From NCBI RefSeq assembly GCF_031846325.1, contig NZ_JAVRHZ010000003.1, positions 62,001-126,000 on the forward strand: a stretch of 64,000 bases of DNA. Reading direction: 5' to 3'. The notes under the pieces are model-generated. The model was not told the origin of the DNA, did not search any database, and saw only the letters and a program-made list of their open reading frames with translations. Below are positions 53,570 through 61,925 of the stretch, in pieces. Every line of letters starts with the position of its first letter. The stretch's first letter is position 1. The position numbers and the translations under genes are program-made. This stretch comes from Patiriisocius_A hiemis. GTDB taxonomy: Bacteria > Bacteroidota > Bacteroidia > Flavobacteriales > Flavobacteriaceae.

Positions 53570-56002
53570 ATGAAAGGTTTCAAGTTTATTTTAATTAATA
53601 TCGCTTCTATATTGCTTTGGAGCTGTGGTGAAAATACTTCAAAAAAAGGAGTGATTGAGGATTTTATTCCAAAGGATGCTTCGGTAGTATTTAAAGTTTC
53701 AAATTTTGAAACCCTTCAAAAAGATCTAAGCAATAACGCAATTATCAATAACTATAAAAAAGTAAGTGCTTATAAATTTCTTTCAGAAAAAGCTACATTA
53801 TTAAGGCACCTTAAGCCTGAAGAAGCAAGTATTATAGCAATTTCAGAGCAAAATGACAGTACTGCTTCTTACACATTTATTACAAGAGAAAGTCCTAAGC
53901 TTTTTATTGCAGATTCTCTAAAAAATACAAGTATTGAGACGTTAGCATACAACGATATTTCTATGCAACGTATTATTATTGAAGATAAAACTGCATTTAC
54001 AACCACCATAGATAGTGTGTTTGTAGCCTCCTCCTCTCAAAAAGTATTACAGGATATTATTGAAAAGAAAACCTTAAAAGACCCTGTTTTTAAAAAAGTA
54101 GCTTCAATAAAAAGCAATGCTGAAGTAGAAATGATTTTACCAGCTACAGCACTAAAAAACACAGATTCATCAAAACTTAATTTTGCCTCGTGGGTGACCT
54201 TAGACATTGCTGTATTACCAGATGCCATTACTGCTACGGGAGTTGCTTTAGCGAGAGATACAGTACCTCAATTAATTAATGTTTTTAAAGGTCAAATTCC
54301 TCAAAAAAATAATTTAGCACAAATAACCCCAACAGACTATAAATGGGCTACAAGTATTACATATAGTAATGCAGAAGCACTCACTAAATCAATTAATACG
54401 TTTAAAAAAGATAGCCTTAATCAAATTTCATCAATCATAGGTAGTACCAATGAAGCTGGAAGCGTAGTGCTAGAAAAAGGGGTTGTTATTGCTTTAAAAA
54501 GCATTGATGCCACGCTTACCCAAGATGCATTGGCACCTTTTATTACTGAAACTAGCTCATTACGAGAAGTGACTATTTATTCATTTTCTGAAACTGATTT
54601 GTTTTCTGAAGCTTTTAGTCCACTACTAAATCATACAGAGGCTAACTATATGATTCAGTTGGATGATTTTTTTGTATTTACACCTACCGAAGATATCGCA
54701 AACCAATGTATAATTGCTTTTAAAAACAAAGATGTACTAAGTGAAACTAGCTATTATCAAGACAGCAAAACATATATTGGAGAATCTTCATCTATGCTAT
54801 TATACCGAAGTAAAGAACATATTTCAGATGGGTTAAGTATGTTTTTTAATTCGAAAAATGAGCAACAAATTAAAAACAAATCGCTTTCAAAATATCCTTT
54901 AGCATTGCTTCAATTTAGTTATGATAGAGATTTTGCTCATATAAATTTAGTTTGTAAAGAGGCTTCAACAAGCAAACAAGTTTCTGCAGCTGTTAGTCAA
55001 GAAACAAGTATCACTCTTGAAAACGAAATACTAGGAAACCCTCAGTTTTTCAGCAACCACAGAACCAACAGTAAAGATATTGTTGTACAAGATGTAACCA
55101 ATACGCTTCATCTATTTGCTATTAACGGAAGGTCTCTTTGGACAAAAAAGCTAGACAAACCTATTCTAGGGGAAATTAACGAAGTTGATATCCTAAGAAA
55201 TGGAAAAAAACAATTAGCCTTTACGACAGCATCTACTTTATATGTTGTAGACAGAAATGGTAAAGATGTAGCTCCTTTTCCTATTAAGTTTAAAGATGAA
55301 GTAACACAACCACTTTCTGTTTTTGATTATGATAATAACCGAAAGTATCGCTTTGTAATTACTCAAGATAAAGATGTCTTACTTTATAATAGTGAAGGAA
55401 AACTTGTAAAAGGGTTTGGCTTTAATGGTACAAAGTCTAGTATTGTACAACCTCCCAAGCATATAAGAATGGGGAATAAAGATTATATTATTATTGCTGA
55501 AGAAAATGGCAAGCTAACTATTTTAAGTAGAGTTGGTAAAAACAGAGTGACGGTAACAAAAACTTTCTCTTTTTCTAAAATTCCAGTAACTAGAGAAGGT
55601 AGCAACTTTGTGGTTATCACTAAAGACAACAAAAAAGCATCTATAAATCAAAATGGCAAAGTAAGCTTTCAAAACCTTAACATCTCTCCTAGCTATTGGT
55701 TTACTACAAAAGGTAGTATAAAAGCTACTCTAGATGATAACCTACTTCGTATTAACGGTAAACTTGTTGAGCTTCCTTTCGGTATTTATACAAACCCTCA
55801 ACTATTTTTAGCAAACAGAACTACCTATATTTCTGTAACCGAAACACAAGAAAATAAAGTGTACGTATATGATAAGACGGGGCGACTTTTATCTGGCTTT
55901 CCTATTTATGGAATAAGCGAATCGGCAATATCTTCCGTTAAAAATAAATCCTTAGTACTTACAAAAGCTAATGATAAGGAAATTATTGTGTATGGGTTTT
56001 AA
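53570..56002 (+). CDS. Large lipoprotein with beta-propeller-like C-terminus
   Basis: 810 residues from the ATG at 53570; an in-frame TTG upstream is less likely because MKGFKFILINIASILLWSC is a good lipoprotein signal (lipobox Cys at 19). The N-terminal 500 residues are unknown, Lys/Ser-rich and mixed alpha/beta. The last 310 residues carry repeated strands with polar turns (for example HLFAINGRSLWTKK, LYVVDRNGKDVAPFPI, VLLYNSEGKLVKGFG), reminiscent of PQQ-type propeller blades. It follows rnhB and ends in a 4-base overlap with the convergent lipB. Function unknown. Confidence 0.78.
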   Translation: MKGFKFILINIASILLWSCGENTSKKGVIEDFIPKDASVVFKVSNFETLQKDLSNNAIINNYKKVSAYKFLSEKATLLRHLKPEEASIIAISEQNDSTASYTFITRESPKLFIADSLKNTSIETLAYNDISMQRIIIEDKTAFTTTIDSVFVASSSQKVLQDIIEKKTLKDPVFKKVASIKSNAEVEMILPATALKNTDSSKLNFASWVTLDIAVLPDAITATGVALARDTVPQLINVFKGQIPQKNNLAQITPTDYKWATSITYSNAEALTKSINTFKKDSLNQISSIIGSTNEAGSVVLEKGVVIALKSIDATLTQDALAPFITETSSLREVTIYSFSETDLFSEAFSPLLNHTEANYMIQLDDFFVFTPTEDIANQCIIAFKNKDVLSETSYYQDSKTYIGESSSMLLYRSKEHISDGLSMFFNSKNEQQIKNKSLSKYPLALLQFSYDRDFAHINLVCKEASTSKQVSAAVSQETSITLENEILGNPQFFSNHRTNSKDIVVQDVTNTLHLFAINGRSLWTKKLDKPILGEINEVDILRNGKKQLAFTTASTLYVVDRNGKDVAPFPIKFKDEVTQPLSVFDYDNNRKYRFVITQDKDVLLYNSEGKLVKGFGFNGTKSSIVQPPKHIRMGNKDYIIIAEENGKLTILSRVGKNRVTVTKTFSFSKIPVTREGSNFVVITKDNKKASINQNGKVSFQNLNISPSYWFTTKGSIKATLDDNLLRINGKLVELPFGIYTNPQLFLANRTTYISVTETQENKVYVYDKTGRLLSGFPIYGISESAISSVKNKSLVLTKANDKEIIVYGF

Positions 56003-56703
56003 TTATTACTAACCTCTGCCTCAAAAAGTGTCGTAAAATGCTTGAGTAGTTTTTGCTGTACTTCTTCCATAGAGACTTCTTGTTTTCCTAGCTCTACATT
56101 AAGTGAGGTGACTGCTTTTCCTTTAATTCCGCAGGGAATCATATTATCAAAATAACCTAAATCTGCATTTACATTTAGTGCAAATCCATGCATAGTTACC
56201 CATCTACTAGCACGAACTCCCATGGCACATATTTTACGAGCAAAAGGAGTGCCTACATCCAGCCAAACTCCTGTTTCGCCTTTACTTCTTTCAGCTTTAA
56301 CTCCATACTCGGCTAAGGTCAAAATAACCATTTCTTCTAGTAAGCGTAGATATTTATGGATGTCTGTAAAAAAGTTTTCTAGGTCTAGAATAGGGTATCC
56401 CACAATTTGCCCTGGGCCGTGGTAAGTAATATCTCCACCTCTATTTATTTTGTAAAAGGTAGCTCCAATATTAGCTAAGTAGTCTTTAGAAACAAGAAGG
56501 TTTTCAAAATCACCGCTTTTACCTAAAGTATAGACATGTGGATGTTCTACAAGCAAAAAATAGTTAGGTGTTTCTAAGGTAAGGTTCTCTCTTCTGTTTC
56601 TAATTTTAAGGTCTAGAATTTTCTTAAAAAGCTCCTCTTGATAGTCCCAAGTTTCTTTATAATCCTTACGTCCTAGGTCTTGTACTACTATAGATTTGTT
56701 CAC
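55999..56703 (-). CDS. lipB: Lipoyl(octanoyl) transferase
   Basis: Transfers octanoate from acyl carrier protein to the lipoyl domains of 2-oxoacid dehydrogenases. 234 residues. The family motifs are RGGDITYHGPGQIVGYPILDL, the catalytic Lys in ARKICAMGVRASRW and the catalytic Cys in NMIPCGIKGKAVTSL. It is followed, 3 bases upstream on the same strand, by an unknown lipoprotein gene. Confidence 0.95.
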   Translation of the reverse strand: MNKSIVVQDLGRKDYKETWDYQEELFKKILDLKIRNRRENLTLETPNYFLLVEHPHVYTLGKSGDFENLLVSKDYLANIGATFYKINRGGDITYHGPGQIVGYPILDLENFFTDIHKYLRLLEEMVILTLAEYGVKAERSKGETGVWLDVGTPFARKICAMGVRASRWVTMHGFALNVNADLGYFDNMIPCGIKGKAVTSLNVELGKQEVSMEEVQQKLLKHFTTLFEAEVSNN

Positions 56704-56706
56704 ATC

Positions 56707-57441
56707 TTAATTTTCTAATTCTACCTCAAGGTCTAAAGCGTCTGGGTTTTTAAAATACTCTAAAAAGCTTCGCTCTATTTCAATTGTTTTTCCATCCATA
56801 GATAACTTAGCATCCTCTGCAGATGATTTTACAACACGTTTAGGGAATGTATATTTTAAAGTATACTTCATACCACCCATAAAGGCTTCGGCTTGCTTTA
56901 GGCTATCCATCTGTACGTCGTGTCTTTCTTTGTCTTTTATAAAAGCATCTCTTTTAAATTTCCCATTTTCATAACTATACGATACACCTATAATATCTGG
57001 TTGTGGACCACCCTCTTCTTTTTTTGGAGTTGCTTTTGTACCTGGCATAATACCTTCAGCTTGATTAAAACCTTTAATTAAATCGTTTGCTTCATTTACA
57101 TTTTTAAAATCTGTAAACACGCTCATTACTGTTGTTCCAGTTTCCGGATCCATTTGCATACGCATGTTATAGTTTTGCATAGCAAGAAGTTTGTTTTGTT
57201 CTTCTACAGACAACTTTGCAATGCTATCTTTTTTCTCCTCAAATAGTTTTTTAAAAGAAATTATAGTATCCATCTTAACAAATGTTGAGTCTTGACTAAG
57301 ATCTCCACCAAAAGCCATCATTTCTGTTAAGTCCATACCTAAAGTCATGGTGCCACTACCGTCTTCATTAAGAACCATAGTTTCAGTAAATTGGCAGGAA
57401 GAAAAAAGTATAATTACAAGTAATATTAAGAGCTGTTTCAT
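56707..57441 (-). CDS. Lipoprotein of unknown function upstream of lipB
   Basis: 244 residues with a lipoprotein signal (MKQLLILLVIILFSSCQFTE, lipobox Cys at 16). The mature part begins VLNEDGSGTMTLGMDL, is Met/Lys-rich and mixes helix and strand. No family recognised. It is divergent from the sulfatase gene and ends 3 bases before lipB begins, so the two are co-transcribed. Confidence 0.8.
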   Translation of the reverse strand: MKQLLILLVIILFSSCQFTETMVLNEDGSGTMTLGMDLTEMMAFGGDLSQDSTFVKMDTIISFKKLFEEKKDSIAKLSVEEQNKLLAMQNYNMRMQMDPETGTTVMSVFTDFKNVNEANDLIKGFNQAEGIMPGTKATPKKEEGGPQPDIIGVSYSYENGKFKRDAFIKDKERHDVQMDSLKQAEAFMGGMKYTLKYTFPKRVVKSSAEDAKLSMDGKTIEIERSFLEYFKNPDALDLEVELEN

Positions 57442-57507
57442 ACTATAAGTTTTTAAGTATATTTACTACAAAAGTAGGTATTAATTTTCTTAAAAAAGAA
57501 ATACTAA

Positions 57508-59049
57508 GTGGTTCGTAATTTCAAGTTCCTTTTTTATTTAGTTGGAATAACTTTCCTGCTAACTTCTTGTTTTGAAAAAAAGCAAAGTGAAGAAAAAAAA
57601 GAACAGACCACATCTACATTTGTTTCTAAAACCCCAAACATTGTCCTTGTTAAAGTTGACGATTTTACCCAAGATTTTTTGGGGCTAAGAAGTACTAATA
57701 TTTCAGCAACTCCATTTCTAGATAGTATTTCTAAAGGAAGTACTTTTTTTGAAAATGCAATGGTACAAGGTGTAATGTGTACTCCTTCTAGAAATAGCTT
57801 CATTACCGCTAACTATCCTCATGAACTAAATCTATATCATAATCTTGATTTAAAAAACCTTCCAGATAGTATATGGACATTTCCTAAAGCATTACAAAAA
57901 TCTGGTTATAAAACACTTTGGGTTGGAAAAAATCATATTTTAACTTTAGAAAGTAATCGCCCAACTCATTCTCCTGCAGTTTACAGAAATAATGGTTTAT
58001 GCGCAATGGGGTTTGATTATGTATACGAGTCTATGGGCAGATCTATTGTAACTCAAATGGTTAGACAGCAATACAATAATGGTGCAGCTTGGAAAGATGG
58101 AAAAGATACTTATGGAGATTTTATTGATAGAAATAATTTGATGGAAAAGTTTTGCGAGGAGAGTGACAGAAAACTAACTACACTAGACCCTGATACTGAG
58201 TACATGGATGGGCATTTTACCCATGAGGCTATTAAAGTACTAGAACAAAATATAGATGACAAGCCCTTTTTTCTGTGGTTAAATTTTTCTGGACCTCATC
58301 ATCCTTTTGATGCACCTTTTACTTTTCATAAAAAATTTAATAAGGTAATTACAAAAAACCCCATTAGTGAAGACGAACACAATTATGAACTTCCTAAATC
58401 TTGGAAAAAAAACAATCAAAAAAAAACACTACAACAACATAAAACTAGTAGACGAAGGTACCTTGGAAACATTGCCTATATGGACAATCAAATAGAAAGA
58501 TTATACGAGTATTTGACTATTTCAAACCAAATAGACAATACTTATTTCATATTTGTTTCAGATCATGGTATTACAACTGGTGATCATGGTTTAACAGGGA
58601 AACAAAACCTATTTAATCAAGTACTTAAAAGTTCTTTAATAATTAAAAAGCCAAGACAAAAAGAAGGAAAAGTAGTTTTTCAACCTGTTGAATTAATAGA
58701 TTTACCTAAAACATTACTAGACATAGCCAATCAAGGTAATTCTACATCAAAGAAAGTATTAGAAACTGTACCAAACGGAAAAAGTTTATTGCCTTATTTA
58801 GATAACAAAGAGAACACAATTGCAGACAATTTAGCAGTAAGTCAAATGAGAGATTACATGAGCATTGTAGATGGTAATTATAAACTCATTATTGGTAAAG
58901 ACACAAAACTATTGTTTAACATGGCTAACGATCCTTATGAGATAAATAATACTATAGAAAATGAAATAGAAAAGAAAGATGAAATGATAGATAAACTTTT
59001 AACACTTCGGCCAAAGTTTACATCCTACGTAAATCGAATATCAAATTAA
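57508..59049 (+). CDS. Secreted lipoprotein sulfatase (S1 family)
   Basis: 513 residues with a lipoprotein signal (FKFLFYLVGITFLLTSC). Starts at GTG (57508), because a TAA lies in the codon directly before it and no ATG precedes the signal peptide. The metal-binding start is NIVLVKVDDFTQD, the sulfatase signature is CTPSRNSF (Cys91, the residue oxidised to formylglycine), and the second metal site is VSDHGITTGDHGL. Substrate unknown. It is convergent with, and overlaps by 4 bases, a formylglycine-generating enzyme gene that can mature its Cys. Confidence 0.9.
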   Translation: MVRNFKFLFYLVGITFLLTSCFEKKQSEEKKEQTTSTFVSKTPNIVLVKVDDFTQDFLGLRSTNISATPFLDSISKGSTFFENAMVQGVMCTPSRNSFITANYPHELNLYHNLDLKNLPDSIWTFPKALQKSGYKTLWVGKNHILTLESNRPTHSPAVYRNNGLCAMGFDYVYESMGRSIVTQMVRQQYNNGAAWKDGKDTYGDFIDRNNLMEKFCEESDRKLTTLDPDTEYMDGHFTHEAIKVLEQNIDDKPFFLWLNFSGPHHPFDAPFTFHKKFNKVITKNPISEDEHNYELPKSWKKNNQKKTLQQHKTSRRRYLGNIAYMDNQIERLYEYLTISNQIDNTYFIFVSDHGITTGDHGLTGKQNLFNQVLKSSLIIKKPRQKEGKVVFQPVELIDLPKTLLDIANQGNSTSKKVLETVPNGKSLLPYLDNKENTIADNLAVSQMRDYMSIVDGNYKLIIGKDTKLLFNMANDPYEINNTIENEIEKKDEMIDKLLTLRPKFTSYVNRISN

Positions 59050-59903
59050 TCTACATCCTTAACACATCTAAACCCTACATTCATTAATGCGCTTTCTGGA
59101 GTAGAGCTACTTCTAGCTGAAACTCTATAGCCATAACAAACCTTTGGATCACACAAAAAAGAACCTCCCCGTTGTACTTTTTCATTGGACGTTTTAGTAC
59201 TATCTGAATATGAAACTTTCCAATTAGCACACCATTCCCAAACATTACCAACCATATCTTGTAAACCTAATGGTGTCTCTCCAAATGCTCCAACTGGCGA
59301 AGTAGTTTCATACCCATCCTCTAAAGCATTATATAATGGAAATGGCCCTTGCCAAAAATTTGCTAAATAATCTCCGTCTTTTTTTATTTCATTAGAGTTC
59401 CAAGGATAAATAGCATCTGTAATTGCCCCAGCATTTCTAGCGGCGTATTCCCATTCTATTTCGGTTGGAAGTCTTTTACCACTCCACTTACAATATGCTA
59501 TAGCATCATTCCAAGACACTTGAGTTACAGGATGATTTCCATCTGATTTTGGAAAATCTTTTCCCTGAGGGTATCGCCAAGTAGCTCCATCTTTGAGGGC
59601 CCAAGTACCCGTTTTGAAATTAAAAACTGCAGAATTACCAAAAGTTTCTGCTTCAGTTTTATAGTTTGTTGCTTCAATAAAATCTGAAAATTGTTGTACA
59701 GTTACTGGATGTTTATCCATATAAAAGCCCTTTACAATTTTCGTTTTTTGTGGAGCTTCATCTAAAGAGAACGTGTTGGAGCCAACGTAGGTTTCCCCAC
59801 CATTTATATATATCATTCCCTCTATTAACTGCTTCTCTTTGGTATTACAGCTAGATAGTACAAAGAAAATTGCAACAAGGAAAAGACAATTAATGGCTTT
59901 CAA
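59046..59903 (-). CDS. Formylglycine-generating enzyme (sulfatase modifying factor), lipoprotein
   Basis: 285 residues with a lipoprotein signal (lipobox Cys at 19). The FGE-sulfatase fold is clear: INGGETYVGS, GFYMDKHPVTVQQF, VSWNDAIAYCKWSGKRLPTE and NVWEWCANW. Unlike many family members of unrelated function it keeps the active-site pair Cys251 and Cys256 (GGSFLCDPKVCYGYR), so it may oxidise the Cys of CTPSR in the convergent sulfatase. Both are lipoproteins, so the reaction would take place outside the cytoplasm. Confidence 0.87.
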   Translation of the reverse strand: MKAINCLFLVAIFFVLSSCNTKEKQLIEGMIYINGGETYVGSNTFSLDEAPQKTKIVKGFYMDKHPVTVQQFSDFIEATNYKTEAETFGNSAVFNFKTGTWALKDGATWRYPQGKDFPKSDGNHPVTQVSWNDAIAYCKWSGKRLPTEIEWEYAARNAGAITDAIYPWNSNEIKKDGDYLANFWQGPFPLYNALEDGYETTSPVGAFGETPLGLQDMVGNVWEWCANWKVSYSDSTKTSNEKVQRGGSFLCDPKVCYGYRVSARSSSTPESALMNVGFRCVKDVD

Positions 59904-59923
59904 AAAAAAGGAAAGGTTAAAAA

Positions 59924-60082
59924 TTACTTATTAGGATTATTTAATATAATTAGAGCGGCAATTACACCGGGAATCCAACCACAGATGGTAAGTATCAATA
60001 CTATTACAATAGACCCACACCCTTTATCTAAAACTGCCAAAGGCGGAAATAAAATTGATAATAGTACTCTCCAAATGCTCAT
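59924..60082 (-). CDS. Pmp3/YqaE-family small membrane protein
   Basis: 52 codons starting MSIWRVLLSILFPPLAVLDK and containing GWIPGVIAALIIL. This is the proteolipid Pmp3 (UPF0057) pattern of two membrane helices with the PPLAV and GWIPG motifs; members are linked to membrane potential and stress. Too short for most ORF lists. It ends 20 bases from the formylglycine-generating enzyme gene start and lies on the same strand. Confidence 0.88.
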   Translation of the reverse strand: MSIWRVLLSILFPPLAVLDKGCGSIVIVLILTICGWIPGVIAALIILNNPNK

Positions 60083-60184
60083 AGATTTCAAAGTTAAGAT
60101 TAATATTCAATTAATAAGTAAGAGAATAAAGCATTTTGTTACAGCTATTGATTTAATGAAATAGAGTGTTTATCTTCGTTGCGA

Positions 60185-61246
60185 ATGCAGTTTAAACTCT
60201 TAATACTATCTATTTGTACTTTCTTGTTTTCGCAAGGAATGTTTGCTCAATATTCTTTTGAAGGTTATGTTGACGAAACACTTAAAGATGGAGAAATATT
60301 CTTATCCCTTGTTGAAGATTACAGAAAATTATCTGGTGTTTATAATGAGCAAATCTTAATCAAAACTAAAGCAGACACTACAGGCTATTTTAGTTTTACA
60401 GGAAATAACCTTCCGGCAGATAACCGAATGTACCGTATCCATGTGGATACCTGCCCAGATGATGCTCCCAACACCTCACATGTTATGGGACATTGCAAAA
60501 ACAGTAAAGAAATTATTTTTATTGCTAACAATACCTCAACCATACAACTACCTACCTCCTTTGCAGATGAAGTATTTTGCAAAGTAGTTTCTGAAGACAA
60601 AAGGGCCGAAGCTTTTTTAAAAATTGATTCTCTTAGAAACGATATGCACTATGCCTTTAACAGCTATAGAAGTGAGGCAAATAGAAAAGTAAATACTGAA
60701 AAATGGTTTACAATTTTTCAGCAATATGGAGAGCAATTACAAGAACCACTTGCAGAGTTATACATCTATTCTTTTTTAAGTGACCGAAGCAGTTTGCTTC
60801 ATACCTACTACCTCGAAGATTTAAAAAACAATAATTACTACCAAGATTTGCTAGTACGCTTACAGCAAAAATACCCAGAGACTGGGTACACCCAGCAATA
60901 CGAAGCAGAATTAAAAGCAGATCAATATCTTATAAATTCTATAGCAGAGAAAGCTCAAATACCTTGGTGGCTGTATCTTATTGGCATAGTTTCAATACTA
61001 TCTATTGCGGGTAATTTTTATTTCTTCGGAAAATGGCGAAAAGCAAAAGAACCTAAAATCACAGATGAAAATTTATCCAATCAAGAAAAGAAAGTATTGG
61101 ATTTAATTCTTGAAAATAAAACCAACAAAGAGATTGCCACTTTGCTTTTTGTAAGTGTTAGTACTGTAAAAACACACATAAATAATGTGTATAGAAAATT
61201 AAATGTTTCATCAAGAGACGAAGTTAAAACATTGTTTTCTAAATAA
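60185..61246 (+). CDS. Membrane-tethered LuxR-type transcriptional regulator
   Basis: 353 residues from the ATG at 60185; a TTG two codons earlier is also open. A signal-like hydrophobic start (FKLLILSICTFLFSQGMFAQ) is followed by about 240 periplasmic residues, one transmembrane helix near 263-284 (WWLYLIGIVSILSIAGNFYFFG), and a C-terminal LuxR/GerE helix-turn-helix (LSNQEKKVLDLILENKTNKEIATLLFVSVSTVKTHI). It is thus a single-protein sensor-regulator, like others in Bacteroidota. Its target may include the DUF1573 gene directly downstream. Confidence 0.87.
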   Translation: MQFKLLILSICTFLFSQGMFAQYSFEGYVDETLKDGEIFLSLVEDYRKLSGVYNEQILIKTKADTTGYFSFTGNNLPADNRMYRIHVDTCPDDAPNTSHVMGHCKNSKEIIFIANNTSTIQLPTSFADEVFCKVVSEDKRAEAFLKIDSLRNDMHYAFNSYRSEANRKVNTEKWFTIFQQYGEQLQEPLAELYIYSFLSDRSSLLHTYYLEDLKNNNYYQDLLVRLQQKYPETGYTQQYEAELKADQYLINSIAEKAQIPWWLYLIGIVSILSIAGNFYFFGKWRKAKEPKITDENLSNQEKKVLDLILENKTNKEIATLLFVSVSTVKTHINNVYRKLNVSSRDEVKTLFSK

Positions 61247-61356
61247 TTACATATTTTTCAAACGGGGTCTAGCACCTTATTCCAACTACCAATTCAGCTA
61301 TTTTTCAGTATTAAATGAGATGTTTGTTTCATATTAATCATTAAACATTCATAATC

Positions 61357-61776
61357 ATGAAACGAACAGTAAACATTTTAAAAACTTCAGTAGTACTAGT
61401 ACTTTTTATTGTCGCTAGTTTTTCAACAGTAAAGGCACAAGAGCTTGCACTAGTAGAAAAAGCTGCAGTAATCGAGTTTGAATCTCAAACAATCGATTAT
61501 GGTAAAGTAGCCCAAAATTCTGATGGAGAGCGCACCTTCTATTTTAAGAATACTGGCAATGCTCCATTAGTTCTAACCAATGTAAAGTCTAGTTGCGGTT
61601 GTACTGTACCTAACTACTCTAAAGAGCCAATTATGCCAGGGAAAGAAGGAGAAATTGCAGTAAAGTATGATACCAAAAAGCTTGGAGCTTTTACTAAAAC
61701 AATTACAGTTTCTTCTAATGCTAAAGAAGGAAAAGTAACACTAAAAATTAAAGGGGAGATTGTGGGAAGTAAATAA
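61357..61776 (+). CDS. DUF1573 domain secreted protein
   Basis: 139 residues with a signal peptide ending near TVKAQ. The DUF1573 pattern is complete: IDYGKVAQNSDGERTFYF, TGNAPLVLTNVKSSCGCTVPNY and ISVSSNA-like KTITVSSNAKEGKVTLKIKGE. The CGC pair is conserved in the family. Function unknown; an immunoglobulin-like periplasmic protein. It follows a LuxR-type regulator gene by 110 bases and has its own terminator. Confidence 0.9.
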   Translation: MKRTVNILKTSVVLVLFIVASFSTVKAQELALVEKAAVIEFESQTIDYGKVAQNSDGERTFYFKNTGNAPLVLTNVKSSCGCTVPNYSKEPIMPGKEGEIAVKYDTKKLGAFTKTITVSSNAKEGKVTLKIKGEIVGSK

Positions 61777-61803
61777 CTAGCCAAATAGTTTTCAGCTTTT
61801 ATA

Positions 61804-61841
61804 GAAGGTATCTACTGTTTTTTTTAGATACCTTCTTTTAT
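61804..61841 (+). terminator. Terminator of the DUF1573 gene
   Basis: An 11-bp stem GAAGGTATCTA with TAGATACCTTC and a T-rich loop, followed by a T run. Confidence 0.85.
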
Positions 61842-61897
61842 TTCAAAATGCTATATAATTCTAGAGAGTTCCCACATTAAAATATCTTGTAATAAAG

Positions 61898-61905
61898 TAT
61901 ATTTG
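61898..61905 (+). promoter_or_regulatory. Minus 7 promoter element of lysS
   Basis: TATATTTG matches the TAnnTTTG consensus and lies 21 bases before the ATG at 61926. No clear minus 33 box. Confidence 0.5.
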
Positions 61906-61925
61906 CACTTTAAAAATTACTAAGC

